Positions 19,697-28,659 of a DNA stretch of 64,000 bases are shown here, piece after piece (the first letter of the stretch is position 1; every line of letters starts with the position of its first letter). The stretch lies in contig NZ_QJUM01000013.1 of the NCBI RefSeq assembly GCF_004327355.1, positions 1 to 64,000 on the forward strand, written 5' to 3'. The notes beneath the pieces are model-generated. The model saw only the letters and a program-made list of their open reading frames with translations, was not told the origin of the DNA and did no database searches. The position numbers were made by a program, and so were the translations under genes. The stretch comes from Phytopseudomonas dryadis. GTDB taxonomy: Bacteria; Pseudomonadota; Gammaproteobacteria; Pseudomonadales; Pseudomonadaceae.

Positions 19697-20024
19697 CGTC
19701 GTGTTCCTCTGAAATGTCGCCCGCCACGTGCGGCACGAGCAGTGCGCCTGCGCCGTTTTATCGGGCGTCAGTGTTAGGAAGGAGGGGCGCCTGGCTTGGT
19801 TCGATCCTTCGCACGGGCGGTCCGATCAATGGTGCGTCTACTGGCCGTTTGATGCCGTGCAACATGCACGCCCGAAAATCGGCGACCTTGCATTCTGCAC
19901 TCCCTGGATAACGGGAGATATCCATAACGTTTTGGTTTTTAAGCATTTTGTATGCGGCTTCGGTTTGGCATAAGTGATGCACTCTCTTAATGGTCAGCCG
20001 ATAAATGCATAAGGAATGCTTCCA
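19697..20024. other. Gene-free region before the DUF3509 gene
   Basis: 328 bases, becoming AT-rich after about 19910. It contains the CCCTGGATAACGGGAG dyad near 19901 and a sigma-54-like promoter at 19966-19981 (separate entry). No ORF with coding character was seen. Confidence 0.5.
19966..19981 (+). promoter_or_regulatory. Sigma-54-like -24/-12 promoter
   Basis: TGGCAT-AAGTG-ATGCA keeps GG and GC with exactly ten bases between them and matches eight of ten conserved positions of TGGCAC-N5-TTGCA. Transcription would start near 19992, leaving a leader of about 33 bases before the DUF3509 gene. No enhancer-binding protein gene is in the window. Confidence 0.45.
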
Positions 20025-20375
20025 ATGAATGTTGCCATCAGAGAACTCTTCGCCGCACTGCCTGATCATCACGTCGCCATTACGCCTCGTCCGGATGGCA
20101 TGCTGCTGTTGACGCTCAGCAAGGATGGGGAGCCGGTATTCGTCAAGGCGATCGAACGCCAGACCGTCATCTGCAAGGAGCGAGTGGATGCTTTGCTGCA
20201 CGAAATCATGCGTGACCGCAAACTGGTGAGCGGCGAGATCAGTTGGAAGGGCCAGGGTGCCCAATGGGTGAACCGCAAGTTGCCGACCTTCACCGGCGCG
20301 CCAGTCAACCCGACCGCCGCCAAGATGATGTGGGCACGCCGCAACCTGGAAACGGGCCTCAGACACGCCGTCTGA
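20025..20375 (+). CDS. DUF3509-family protein
   Basis: 116 aa. VAITPRPDGMLLLTL followed by V-K-A-I-E-R and the C-terminal LPTF matches the Pseudomonas family DUF3509 (small cytoplasmic proteins of unknown function). The ATG at 20025 is nine bases after AAGGA; an upstream in-frame ATG at 20016 overlaps that site and is less likely. The upstream region has a sigma-54-like promoter. It extends about 20 residues beyond typical members (KMMWARRNLETGLRHAV). Confidence 0.8.
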   Translation: MNVAIRELFAALPDHHVAITPRPDGMLLLTLSKDGEPVFVKAIERQTVICKERVDALLHEIMRDRKLVSGEISWKGQGAQWVNRKLPTFTGAPVNPTAAKMMWARRNLETGLRHAV

Positions 20376-20463
20376 GCGTTTCAGCGTTGCCATGAACCCC
20401 GGCTTGCCGTAATGCCAGTCAGTTAAGCATTGGGCTCGCAAAACGGCGGTTTACCCCGGCCCT

Positions 20464-20554
20464 GTGGGAGCCGCGCCCCCGCGGCGATTGCGGGTCGCAC
20501 CACTGGTTTTGTGGGATGGCCGCCACCGCATCGCGCCGAGGTCGACGCTCCTAC
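20464..20554. repeat. BIME-type repeat, family B
   Basis: Left arm GTGGGAGCCGCGCCCCCGCG and right arm CGCGCCGAGGTCGACGCTCCTAC, separated by about 45 bp as in the copy at 196. An extra half arm (GTAGGCGCCCCTGCTCCTAC) follows at about 20579-20599. These fill most of the 313-base gap before the DUF1652 gene. Confidence 0.78.
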
Positions 20555-20688
20555 ACGGGCGGCGGGTTGCCGCTCTTCTGTAGGCGCCCCTGCTCCTACA
20601 AAAACCTTATCTGATCGGCATTCCGGCTTGCCGGGGCTTTTTTGCAGATGGCCGCCGTTGGGCGGCCGCGTGGGGTTCGGAGGTTCGC

Positions 20689-20937
20689 ATGATGATGTCG
20701 GTGCTTGAGCAAAGACGGATTATCGAGACCGCCTTTCTGCCCCTGAACTGCCGTTGCAGCGTGTGCCATGACGATTCGATGGTGATCGAAATAAGCGACC
20801 CGCTGACCCACGAGGTGCTTATCAAGGTCACCGGGATTGCCCGCTCGCGGCTCGCCTCGTCGCGGGACATCTCCCGCTTCGTGCTGCAACTGCGCCACGA
20901 TCTGCGCGCCGCGAAGGACAGTTCCAGGCTGGCCTGA
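20689..20937 (+). CDS. DUF1652-family protein
   Basis: 82 aa. The pattern E-x-R-R-I-I-E-T-A-F-L-P-L-x-C-x-C near the start, the mid D-P-x-T-x-x-V and VTGIARSRLASSRDISRFV match the Pseudomonas family DUF1652, whose function is unknown. Cys21, Cys23 and Cys26 are noteworthy. Three ATG codons run in series (20689, 20692, 20695) with GGAGG five to eleven bases upstream, so the exact start is open. Convergent with the HrpK-like gene 55 bp away. Confidence 0.85.
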   Translation: MMMSVLEQRRIIETAFLPLNCRCSVCHDDSMVIEISDPLTHEVLIKVTGIARSRLASSRDISRFVLQLRHDLRAAKDSSRLA

Positions 20938-20992
20938 TCGAACCGCCCCCGGCATCGCCGCACAGGCCTCCCTGACCGTGCGGCGGCGACCC

Positions 20993-23900
20993 TTACGAAC
21001 CCACGGTCGAACCTCGGTCCATCTGGCTGTCGAGGTTCTTGCCATCGCCCTCGTAGTCGTCGTGCTGGCCGTCCCAATAGGTGTGGCCCCGGTCGACGAA
21101 ATAGTCGTATTCGTCGCTGCGGTAGTCGAAGATGCTCTGGTCGTCGGGGGCGTCGCGCTGGCCATAGCTGTGCATGTAGGCGTCGAGGAATTCGTAGCGC
21201 AGCAGGCCGTCATCGCTGAGCAGGCCGTCCTGCTCCAGATCGTTGAACAGGTCCTTGAGGTCGTCGCGGTAGGCGTCGAGTTTGTTGTTGTACTTGATGT
21301 CTTCGATGATGCTGAAGGGCAGGGTGGCGATGGTCAGTAGGGCGGACACCCAGAACAGCGGGCCGACCGCCGCCCGTGCGAAGCTGAGCTTGGCCAGGGC
21401 GCCGAACGAGGCCGCGCCGCCGCCCACGCCGAAGGCCCCGGCGGCCACGGTGATGGCGCCCTGGGCGATCATGGCGGCGTCGCCGCTGTCGGCGCCTTTC
21501 TTGATCATCAGCCCGCCGAGCACGGTGTCGGCCACGCCGACGAAGGTGTTGGCACCGGCATCGAGGATGCGCAGGAAGGCGCCGGCCCCACGGCTGAAGG
21601 CGGTAGAGTCGGGCAGCAACGGCGTACCGGAGAAGCCCTGGCGCATGCCCTTGATGACTTCCTTGTAGTCCGCCTGGGACAGGTTGAGTTTCTCCGCCAT
21701 CTTGGCGTCGTCGGCGAGGGGCGCGCTGGACAGCAACTCGTCGATGTTGTCCAGGAAACGCGCGCCGATCTCGGAGGTGAAGGGGCGGTTCTGCGGGGTG
21801 TCCTTGCCGAAGATTTCCGGCAGTGACTTGTCCAGGCCGAGCATGGCGTTGAGATGGCTGCCGTTGATCGTGTCGATGACGCGGCTGCCGAGGTTGACGA
21901 AGTGCTGGCTGGCGCCGAAGAACGCGACCATGTCCTTGGCGATCGCCAGACGCTCCTCGGGGGTGCCGCCCAGCTTGCCGCCGGCCATCTGGTAGATGCC
22001 CGATGCCAGCGAGATCAGCCCACCGGTCGAGCCCAGCGCACCGTTGCTGTTGAGCACGCTGATGGTCGAGAGCATGCCGCCGCCGGTCTTTTCGTTGAGC
22101 GCCTGGTAGACGTCCTTCTTCATCAACTGGTCGATGTCGCCCTGGGTCACTTCGCCGTTCTTGATGAAGCGGTCGCCCAGCTCCTGCAGCGCCTTGCCGA
22201 AATCCTTGGCGGTCTGCTTGTCGCCGAGGAACTCGTTGATGAACTTGTCGATGCTTTCGACGGTGCGCCGGGGCAGGTCCACCCCGGCTTTCTTCAACGC
22301 GGTGAGCAACGTCTTGACCACGTCCTGGGTGGCCAGGGCCAGGTTGTCGTCGTTGATCAGCGCGGGGTTTTCCATGAGTTTGTCGAGGTCGACGATGGCT
22401 GCGTCGAGCTGCAGCTTCTGGGCGAACTCGGCGGCTTTTTCCGGGTCGAGCACGGCGAGTTGCGCATAGGTTTCGCGGATGTCGGCCTCGGCCAGATCCT
22501 GCTTGTGCTCGGCCTCCAGCCCTTGGATGTGCCTGACGTAGTCTTCGCTGAAGGCCATGTCCTGGAGCTTCTTCACCACCTCGTCCTTGTTCGGCAGGGC
22601 GTCGACGGCATCCTTCTGCGCCGCGATGAAATCCTTCTGCACGCTGTCGCTGGCGAACAGGGTGGTGAGCTGTTCGTCCACCTTGCGGCCATCGATGATC
22701 GACTCGAAATCGTCGCCGCTGGCGCCCGCGGTGCTCTGGCCCTTGCCGATGTCCAGGGTCACCATGTCCAGGCCGCCCTCGAGGGTGCCCTGGGCACGCA
22801 GGGCGCGGTACATCCTGGCGCGGTCGTCGTCCTCCTTGATCGAGCCGTCCTCGATGCCTTTTTTCCAGCCTTCGATCACCTTCTGCCAGGTCAGCTCGTT
22901 GACGCTGAGGGCGCGCGAGCTGTCGTCGGGGTCCGTTTCGCTGGTTTCCATCGAGCCGATATCGAGTTCGCCGGTGAGGGGCAGGTCGCTGTCGCGGCGG
23001 GCGTCGTCGATCTTGCCGCTGTCGTTGCGCCGCCCCGAGTCCTCGGCCACCAGGCGGTCATAGAGGTCGGGGCTGAGCTCGCGGGAGACCACGATCTTGC
23101 GCCGCTTGTCGCCGTCGACGATTTCCGCCCGCACGAAGCCGTCGCCGATCTCGCCTTCCGGGCCGATGAGCGCGCCGGCGATTTCCTCGCTGGTCAGGTA
23201 ATCGTCCGGGTGTAGCATGGCGTAGCCTTCCTTCTCCTGGGCGTTGGCGGTGAGCATGATCTCGGCATGCTGCTTGAGCGCGGCGAACATCTCCGGGCTG
23301 ACCGCTTCGGAGACGGCGACCTTCTCGCCGCTCCAGGTCTGGTAGGTGATGATGCCGTTGTCGCCAAGGCTGCCCTCCCAGGTGATACGCGCGTAGTCGG
23401 CATAGGCCGGTGGCTCGCCATCGCGCTCGAGCAGCCGGTGACCGGCGCCCTGGGCGCGATCCATGGCGCCACGGGAGGCGTCGTCGCCGATCAGTTTCTG
23501 CATCTTCGCCAGGTAGTCGAACAGGCCGGGGTTGTCGTCCCTGTGCACCACCACCTTCTCGTCGCCGTTGTGGTAGCGAATCAGCCCAGGGCCCATTTCG
23601 TCCACGGCGCCGACGCCCAGGCCGCTGTAGCCTGGCCAGGTTTCGTTGTCGCTGGCGCGGCGGTAACCGTCCTCTGCGCTGGCCTCGATGCCGTCCAGCG
23701 AATCCTTGAAGGCCGAGACCTTGTCGAACATCTCCGGGTTGTCGGCCCTGGCCAGTACCGTCCAGTCGCCGTCCCGGTTGCGAAAGCGCAGGACCCCGGG
23801 GGTGACGCTTTCGATGGCCGGGTAGTCGCGCAGGCTTTGCGCGGCCTTGTCGTCCTTGCCGGCGCGGCGGTCGCCACCTGCCGTCGCCTCGTTCAGGGCC

Positions 23901-24196
23901 TTGAGCGTTTCGAAGTCTTTCTTCACCTGCTCGTAGAGCGCCGGTGAGGTGGAACGCAGGACGATGACCCTGTCGCCATCCTGGGTCTCGTAGCGAATGG
24001 TGTCGTTGGCGACTTCATCGGGCGGGCCGATGTACTGGTAGTCGGCGAAGTCTGGCGCCTTGCCATCCCGCGGGGCGGCGCTGTAGCCGGGCTCGGATTC
24101 GCTGCGCGGCTTGAGTCGGGCGAGGGCCAGGGAGTTGTCGAAGGTTTTGCCGGGCGTGGGCGTGGGGCTCTTGGACAGACGCTGGATGCTGCTCAT
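20993..24196 (-). CDS. HrpK-domain-like large protein with N-terminal repeats
   Basis: 1067 aa, acidic, no signal peptide. Residues about 50-385 hold five diverged repeats with consensus G-x-(I/L)-R-Y...DGD-x-V-x-V...P-x-(L/M)-(Y/F)-(D/E). The long helical C-terminal part resembles proteins annotated as HrpK-domain type III effectors/translocators. It has hydrophobic segments near GAITVAAGAFGVGGGAASFG and AVGPLFWVSALLTIATLPFS and an Asp/Tyr-rich tail. No type III secretion genes are nearby. ATG 24196 has GGAG upstream; the frame is open further but non-coding in style. Divergent from the thaumatin-like gene. It could be a secreted or membrane-inserting effector or toxin; function unproven. 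Confidence 0.78.
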   Translation of the reverse strand: MSSIQRLSKSPTPTPGKTFDNSLALARLKPRSESEPGYSAAPRDGKAPDFADYQYIGPPDEVANDTIRYETQDGDRVIVLRSTSPALYEQVKKDFETLKALNEATAGGDRRAGKDDKAAQSLRDYPAIESVTPGVLRFRNRDGDWTVLARADNPEMFDKVSAFKDSLDGIEASAEDGYRRASDNETWPGYSGLGVGAVDEMGPGLIRYHNGDEKVVVHRDDNPGLFDYLAKMQKLIGDDASRGAMDRAQGAGHRLLERDGEPPAYADYARITWEGSLGDNGIITYQTWSGEKVAVSEAVSPEMFAALKQHAEIMLTANAQEKEGYAMLHPDDYLTSEEIAGALIGPEGEIGDGFVRAEIVDGDKRRKIVVSRELSPDLYDRLVAEDSGRRNDSGKIDDARRDSDLPLTGELDIGSMETSETDPDDSSRALSVNELTWQKVIEGWKKGIEDGSIKEDDDRARMYRALRAQGTLEGGLDMVTLDIGKGQSTAGASGDDFESIIDGRKVDEQLTTLFASDSVQKDFIAAQKDAVDALPNKDEVVKKLQDMAFSEDYVRHIQGLEAEHKQDLAEADIRETYAQLAVLDPEKAAEFAQKLQLDAAIVDLDKLMENPALINDDNLALATQDVVKTLLTALKKAGVDLPRRTVESIDKFINEFLGDKQTAKDFGKALQELGDRFIKNGEVTQGDIDQLMKKDVYQALNEKTGGGMLSTISVLNSNGALGSTGGLISLASGIYQMAGGKLGGTPEERLAIAKDMVAFFGASQHFVNLGSRVIDTINGSHLNAMLGLDKSLPEIFGKDTPQNRPFTSEIGARFLDNIDELLSSAPLADDAKMAEKLNLSQADYKEVIKGMRQGFSGTPLLPDSTAFSRGAGAFLRILDAGANTFVGVADTVLGGLMIKKGADSGDAAMIAQGAITVAAGAFGVGGGAASFGALAKLSFARAAVGPLFWVSALLTIATLPFSIIEDIKYNNKLDAYRDDLKDLFNDLEQDGLLSDDGLLRYEFLDAYMHSYGQRDAPDDQSIFDYRSDEYDYFVDRGHTYWDGQHDDYEGDGKNLDSQMDRGSTVGS

Positions 24197-24578
24197 GGGG
24201 TGGGCTCCATTCGACCAGATGCGTGATAGAGGCCTGACGACAACGACTCCCATCATGAAGCCGAAACAAGCTTGAACCCGGACTGTGCCGCCACTGGATG
24301 ACAGCGATGTTGCAGCCCGGTCGTCGACTTTGCGCACACAAAAGGCCCGCAAGCCCCGCCGTCCGGCCTTCTCGAGGGCATGGCAGGGCTGTTTGCAGAA
24401 GAGCGGGCCTGGTCTGTTTAACAGTTTTTCACACTACTCACGGGCGGACTGCCGTTAGTGTCGTGCAATCAGGAACGCTGGCGGGCGTGAGCCGGGCCGG
24501 GATTTCGTGGGGGCTTGCCGTTGCCGGCTCAGGCTGCGGGCGGGTTGGGCATCAGCGGCGGGATTGAAGGGGTGAGCC
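24197..24578. other. Divergent control region, HrpK-like and thaumatin-like genes
   Basis: 382 non-coding bases between two divergent starts. A clear hrp-box (GGAACC-N15/16-CCAC) was looked for and not found. ACACTA (about 24430) and TAGTGT (about 24456) form a spaced 6-bp inverted repeat, and GTTTAACAGTTTTTC is a short AT-rich tract that could carry a promoter. Confidence 0.4.
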
Positions 24579-25463
24579 ATGACGGTCGATAACATTGGTC
24601 AATTCGATGGGCTACCCGGGCCGAATGAGCCGGGGCTCGAATTCGATGCGGTGCTGCGGGGCGCCTGGCAGGGCGAATGGACGCGCCGCGAGCAGGCGCG
24701 CGACGAGGCCAGGGCGGCAGGCGATGAGGCCCTGGCCCAGCACTACCAGAACGAGCTCGACGTCTTGCGCCTGATGATGCCCAGCGCCGAGCCCTTGCCG
24801 CCGCTGGCGGGGCCGACGTCGGAGATCCCGCTGCAGCAACGGGCGGTGACCGAGCAGATCCCGCCGGTGACCCAGGACGAGTTGCCCGCGGTAGCGCCGG
24901 GCGCGCTGGAACTCGGTGGCACGCCGCCAGAAGGCAACAGCCTGACCTTCGTCAACGATGGCGATACGCCGCTGACCATCGAATTCACCGCCAACGCGGG
25001 CGAGGCCGGGATCGAGTCGATCACCCTGCAACCGGGCGAAAGCCTGGTGCAGTCGTTCCCCGAAGGCTGGTCCGGCAACTTCCGCAGCTCGGCCGGCGAT
25101 GGCGCCCATGTGACCCTGGGCGAGGTGGCCTTCAACGGTGGCGTGAACGGCGACCAGACCTTCTACGACGTCAGCTACATCGAGGGCAACAATGCGCGCA
25201 TGACCATCGCGCCCAGCGAGGGCGGGCCGGTGTCCGGCACCCTGGAGGATATCGTCAGCGACGCTCCTGACGGCATCAAGGCCCGCGATGCCGACGGCAA
25301 CGTCTACGGCCTGAAGAAATCCACCACCTCGGAAGTGTTCGACGAATCGGTGGTCGATTACTACCGCTCGGCCGTGGGGGAAGGCGAGGGCTACGTGGTG
25401 CCCAAGGACGACATCAGCACCCTCGGCACCGCCTCCAACAGCCTGACGGTACGGATCGCCTGA
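24579..25463 (+). CDS. Thaumatin-like-fold protein
   Basis: 294 aa, acidic, no signal peptide. A charged Ala/Glu-rich helical N-terminus (1-65) and Pro-rich linker (65-115) lead to a beta-rich domain with the order of a thaumatin/osmotin-like protein: N-terminal TFVNDGDTPLTIEF strand, LQPGES turn, W-S-G-N-F-R, the GEVAFNG strand and TFYDVSYIEGNNARMTI, which corresponds to the thaumatin DFYDVS-x-x-D-G-x-N-x-P-M motif. The many Cys of plant thaumatins are absent, as in some microbial members. GGGGTGAG precedes the ATG. Its only close partner is the divergent HrpK-like gene, with which it may form a functional pair. Confidence 0.68.
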   Translation: MTVDNIGQFDGLPGPNEPGLEFDAVLRGAWQGEWTRREQARDEARAAGDEALAQHYQNELDVLRLMMPSAEPLPPLAGPTSEIPLQQRAVTEQIPPVTQDELPAVAPGALELGGTPPEGNSLTFVNDGDTPLTIEFTANAGEAGIESITLQPGESLVQSFPEGWSGNFRSSAGDGAHVTLGEVAFNGGVNGDQTFYDVSYIEGNNARMTIAPSEGGPVSGTLEDIVSDAPDGIKARDADGNVYGLKKSTTSEVFDESVVDYYRSAVGEGEGYVVPKDDISTLGTASNSLTVRIA

Positions 25464-25559
25464 TCCAGCCGGAACTCAAGCGCCGCCTGGACGATGCGGA
25501 TGTCCCGCGATACCGGCGGCGCTGTAACCCACCATTTACGCTGTGCGGGCGATCGCCGC

Positions 25560-26274
<715 letters not shown>

Positions 26275-26288
<14 letters not shown>

Positions 26289-26922
26289 GCAGCCTCCTTT
26301 CCAGGTAACGGGCGCCCAGCGAGAGCGGGAAGCAGAGAAGGAAATAGCCCAGGGCGACCAGGCCGTAGATCAGGAAGGGTTCGAAGGTGGCGTTGGCGAT
26401 CATGCCGCCGGTCTTGGTCAGTTCGGTGAAACCGATGATCGAGGTGACCGCGGTGCCCTTGACCACCTGCACCGAGAAGCCCACCGTCGGCGCCACGGCG
26501 ATGCGCAGCGCCTGCGGCAGGATCACGTAGCGCAACTGTTCCAGGCGGTTCAGCGCCAGGCTCGCCGAGGCTTCCCACTGGCCGTGGGCGACCGACTGCA
26601 CGCAACCGCGCCAGATCTCGGCGAGAAAGGCGCTGGTGAACAGGGTCAGGGCGATGGCCGCGGCCATCCACGCCGACACGTCGACGCCGAGCAGGGCGAT
26701 GCCGAAGAACACCATGAACAGCTGCATCAGCAGCGGCGTGCCCTGGAACAGTTCGATATAGCCCCGGGCCAGGATGCGCAGGACGCGCAGTTGCGAGATG
26801 CGCCCGAGCATCACCAGCAGGCCGACCAGGCCCCCGCAGGCGAAGGCCACCAGCGACAGCAGCAGGGTCCACTGCAGCCCGGTGAGCAGGTTGCGGATGA
26901 TGTCCCACAGGGTGAAATCCAT
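26275..26922 (-). CDS. Polar amino acid ABC transporter, permease 2
   Basis: 215-aa inner-membrane protein of the HisM/GlnP family with about five hydrophobic segments and the cytoplasmic EAA loop (around GQWEASASLALNRLEQLRYV). ATG 26922 overlaps the stop of the upstream permease by one base (TGATG), so translation is coupled. It likely forms a heterodimer with the upstream permease. The family is clear. Confidence 0.94.
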
Positions 26923-27587
26923 CAGCGCCTCCCGACGATCAGGTAGCGGCCGACCAGGTTCAGCACCTGCCGCAGCAGGATCGCCATGGCCAGGTAGAGC
27001 AGGGTGGTCAGCAGGTAGGTCTCGAAGGACCTGAAGTTGCGCGACTGGATGAAGTTGGCGGCGAACGACAGTTCTTCGGTGGCGATCTGCGAACAGACCG
27101 CCGAGCCGAGCATGACGATGATGATCTGGCTCGACAGCGCCGGCCATACCTTGGCCAGGGCCGGGCGGATGACCACGTGGCGCAGCGCCTCGAAACGACT
27201 CATGGCCAGGGCCGAGGCCGCCTCCAGCTGGCCATGGGGGATCGCCTGGATGCCCGCGCGGATGATTTCCGTGGAGTAGGCGCCGAGGTTGATCACCATG
27301 GCCAGCACCGCGGCTTCCCATTCGCTCAGGCGTATGCCGAGCGAAGGCAGGCCGAAGAAGATGAAGAACAGTTGGACGATGAACGGGGTATTGCGGATCA
27401 GCTCCACGTAAGCGCCGAACAGCCAGTCGAACGGCCGTAGCCGCCAGGCGCGCACCACGGCGCCGACCACCCCGATGGCGACGCCGGCCAGGGTGCCGAT
27501 GGCGGTCAGCTCGAGGGTGAACAGGGCGCCCTTGAGCAGCAGGTCGCCCTGCTGCAGAACCGCAGCGAAATCGAATTGATAGGCCAT
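26922..27587 (-). CDS. Polar amino acid ABC transporter, permease 1
   Basis: 221-aa HisM/GlnP-family membrane protein; EAA-type loop GQLEAASALAMSRFEALRHV. It begins 13 bp after the binding-protein gene and ends overlapping the second permease. The operon order is binding protein, permease, permease, ATPase. Confidence 0.94.
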   Translation of the reverse strand: MAYQFDFAAVLQQGDLLLKGALFTLELTAIGTLAGVAIGVVGAVVRAWRLRPFDWLFGAYVELIRNTPFIVQLFFIFFGLPSLGIRLSEWEAAVLAMVINLGAYSTEIIRAGIQAIPHGQLEAASALAMSRFEALRHVVIRPALAKVWPALSSQIIIVMLGSAVCSQIATEELSFAANFIQSRNFRSFETYLLTTLLYLAMAILLRQVLNLVGRYLIVGRR

Positions 27588-27600
27588 CGGGCTGGGCCGC

Positions 27601-28386
27601 TCAGAGATCGGCGGGCAGCGGTTGCTTCAGCCACTTCTCGGCATTGGCGTTGAGGCTGCCGTCCTGCCTGGCTTCGGCGATCAGGGCGTTGACCTTCTCC
27701 AGCAGCGCCGGCTGGTTCTTGGCCATGCCGACGTACACCGGCGAGTCCTTGAGCTTGATCTTCAGCACCGGCACCTTCTTCGGGTTCTTCTCGGCGATGG
27801 CGGCCATCACCACGCTGCCGCTGGCGATCAGGTCGACCTGGCCCGAGAGGTAGGCGGCGATGGTCGAGTTATTGTCCTCGAAACGCTTGATGGTGGCGCC
27901 CTGCGGGGCCACGGCGCTGAGCTCCATGTCTTCGATGGCGCCACGGGTCACGCTGATGGTCTTGCCGGCCAGGTCGTCGGTGCTGGCCACCGTGCTGTCT
28001 TCGGGGCCGAACACGGCCAGGTAGAAGGGCGCGTAGGCCGCCGAGAAGTCGATGACCTGCTCGCGCTCGGGGTTCTTGCCCAGGCTGGAGATCACCAGGT
28101 CGACCTTGCCGGTGGTCAGGAAGGGGATGCGGTTGGTGCTGTTGACCGGGGTCAGTTCCAGCTTCACGCCGAGTTTGTCGGCCAGCAGTTGCGCGGTGTC
28201 GATGTCCAGGCCGCGTGGCTGCATGTCCGGGCCGACCGAGCCGAACGGCGGGAAGTCCTGGGGCACGGCGACCTTCAGTGTGCCGCGCTGGGCGATGTCG
28301 CTCAGGGCGTCGGCGTGGGCGGCCGATTGTGCCAGGGCGCTGCCGCAGAGAGCCGCGGCCAGTAGAAGATGACGGAATGTACGCAT
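27601..28386 (-). CDS. Polar amino acid ABC transporter, periplasmic binding protein
   Basis: 261 aa with a Sec signal peptide (MRTFRHLLLAAALCGSALA..., cleavage near AHA-DALSD) and a family-3 solute-binding domain (GTLKVAVPQDFPPFG, SRxxL-like STNRIPFLTTGKVDLVISSL). It is the first gene of the four-gene uptake operon. The upstream region carries an operator-like dyad (28499-28513) shared in sequence with one at the start of the divergent GntR gene, so repression by that regulator is likely. Confidence 0.94.
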   Translation of the reverse strand: MRTFRHLLLAAALCGSALAQSAAHADALSDIAQRGTLKVAVPQDFPPFGSVGPDMQPRGLDIDTAQLLADKLGVKLELTPVNSTNRIPFLTTGKVDLVISSLGKNPEREQVIDFSAAYAPFYLAVFGPEDSTVASTDDLAGKTISVTRGAIEDMELSAVAPQGATIKRFEDNNSTIAAYLSGQVDLIASGSVVMAAIAEKNPKKVPVLKIKLKDSPVYVGMAKNQPALLEKVNALIAEARQDGSLNANAEKWLKQPLPADL

Positions 28387-28498
28387 GGGGGAGACCTCGT
28401 GTCACGGCAAGTGAAAGTACCGAGCACAGTGCACAGGGCATGCCAGGGCGGACGAAAATGCCGTGAGAACGGCTTTCTCCGTTGCACTTCAAGGTCTT

Positions 28499-28513
28499 AC
28501 TGGTCTGAACAGT
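28499..28513. promoter_or_regulatory. Candidate GntR operator 1
   Basis: ACTGGTCTGAACAGT is an imperfect 15-bp palindrome (six of seven pairs match). It lies 113 bp before the transport-operon start and shares 14 of 15 bases with operator 2 at the regulator's start codon. The TGGT-x-x-x-x-(A)CA core resembles known FCD-type GntR (FadR/PdhR) operators. Confidence 0.65.
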
Positions 28514-28644
28514 TGATGATCCCTGTGCGAATCGGGTCTGCTCGCTTGCTCCCTTGTGGCGCAAGCCCTGCAGGGCGCGATCCAGTGTGGTGCGGCACTT
28601 GCCTGGAAGCGTGAAAAGGCCGTAAAAGGGATGTTTTCGAACCC

Positions 28645-28659
28645 ACTGGTCTGAACAGA
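28645..28659. promoter_or_regulatory. Candidate GntR operator 2, overlapping the regulator start codon
   Basis: ACTGGTCTGAACAGA repeats operator 1 with one difference. Its last base is the A of the GntR ATG at 28659. Binding there would block transcription or initiation of the regulator's own gene, suggesting autoregulation. Confidence 0.62.

Noticed and set aside
17738..20700. tRNA or small RNA genes in the intergenic regions of the small-gene zone
   Set aside because: Looked for cloverleaf stems and TTCGA-type T loops by eye. Only short dyads and REP elements were seen. A covariance-model search would be decisive.
20993..25463. Type III secretion locus
   Set aside because: Only an HrpK-like protein and a thaumatin-like protein are here. 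No hrp/hrc apparatus, chaperone or convincing hrp box is visible in the window.
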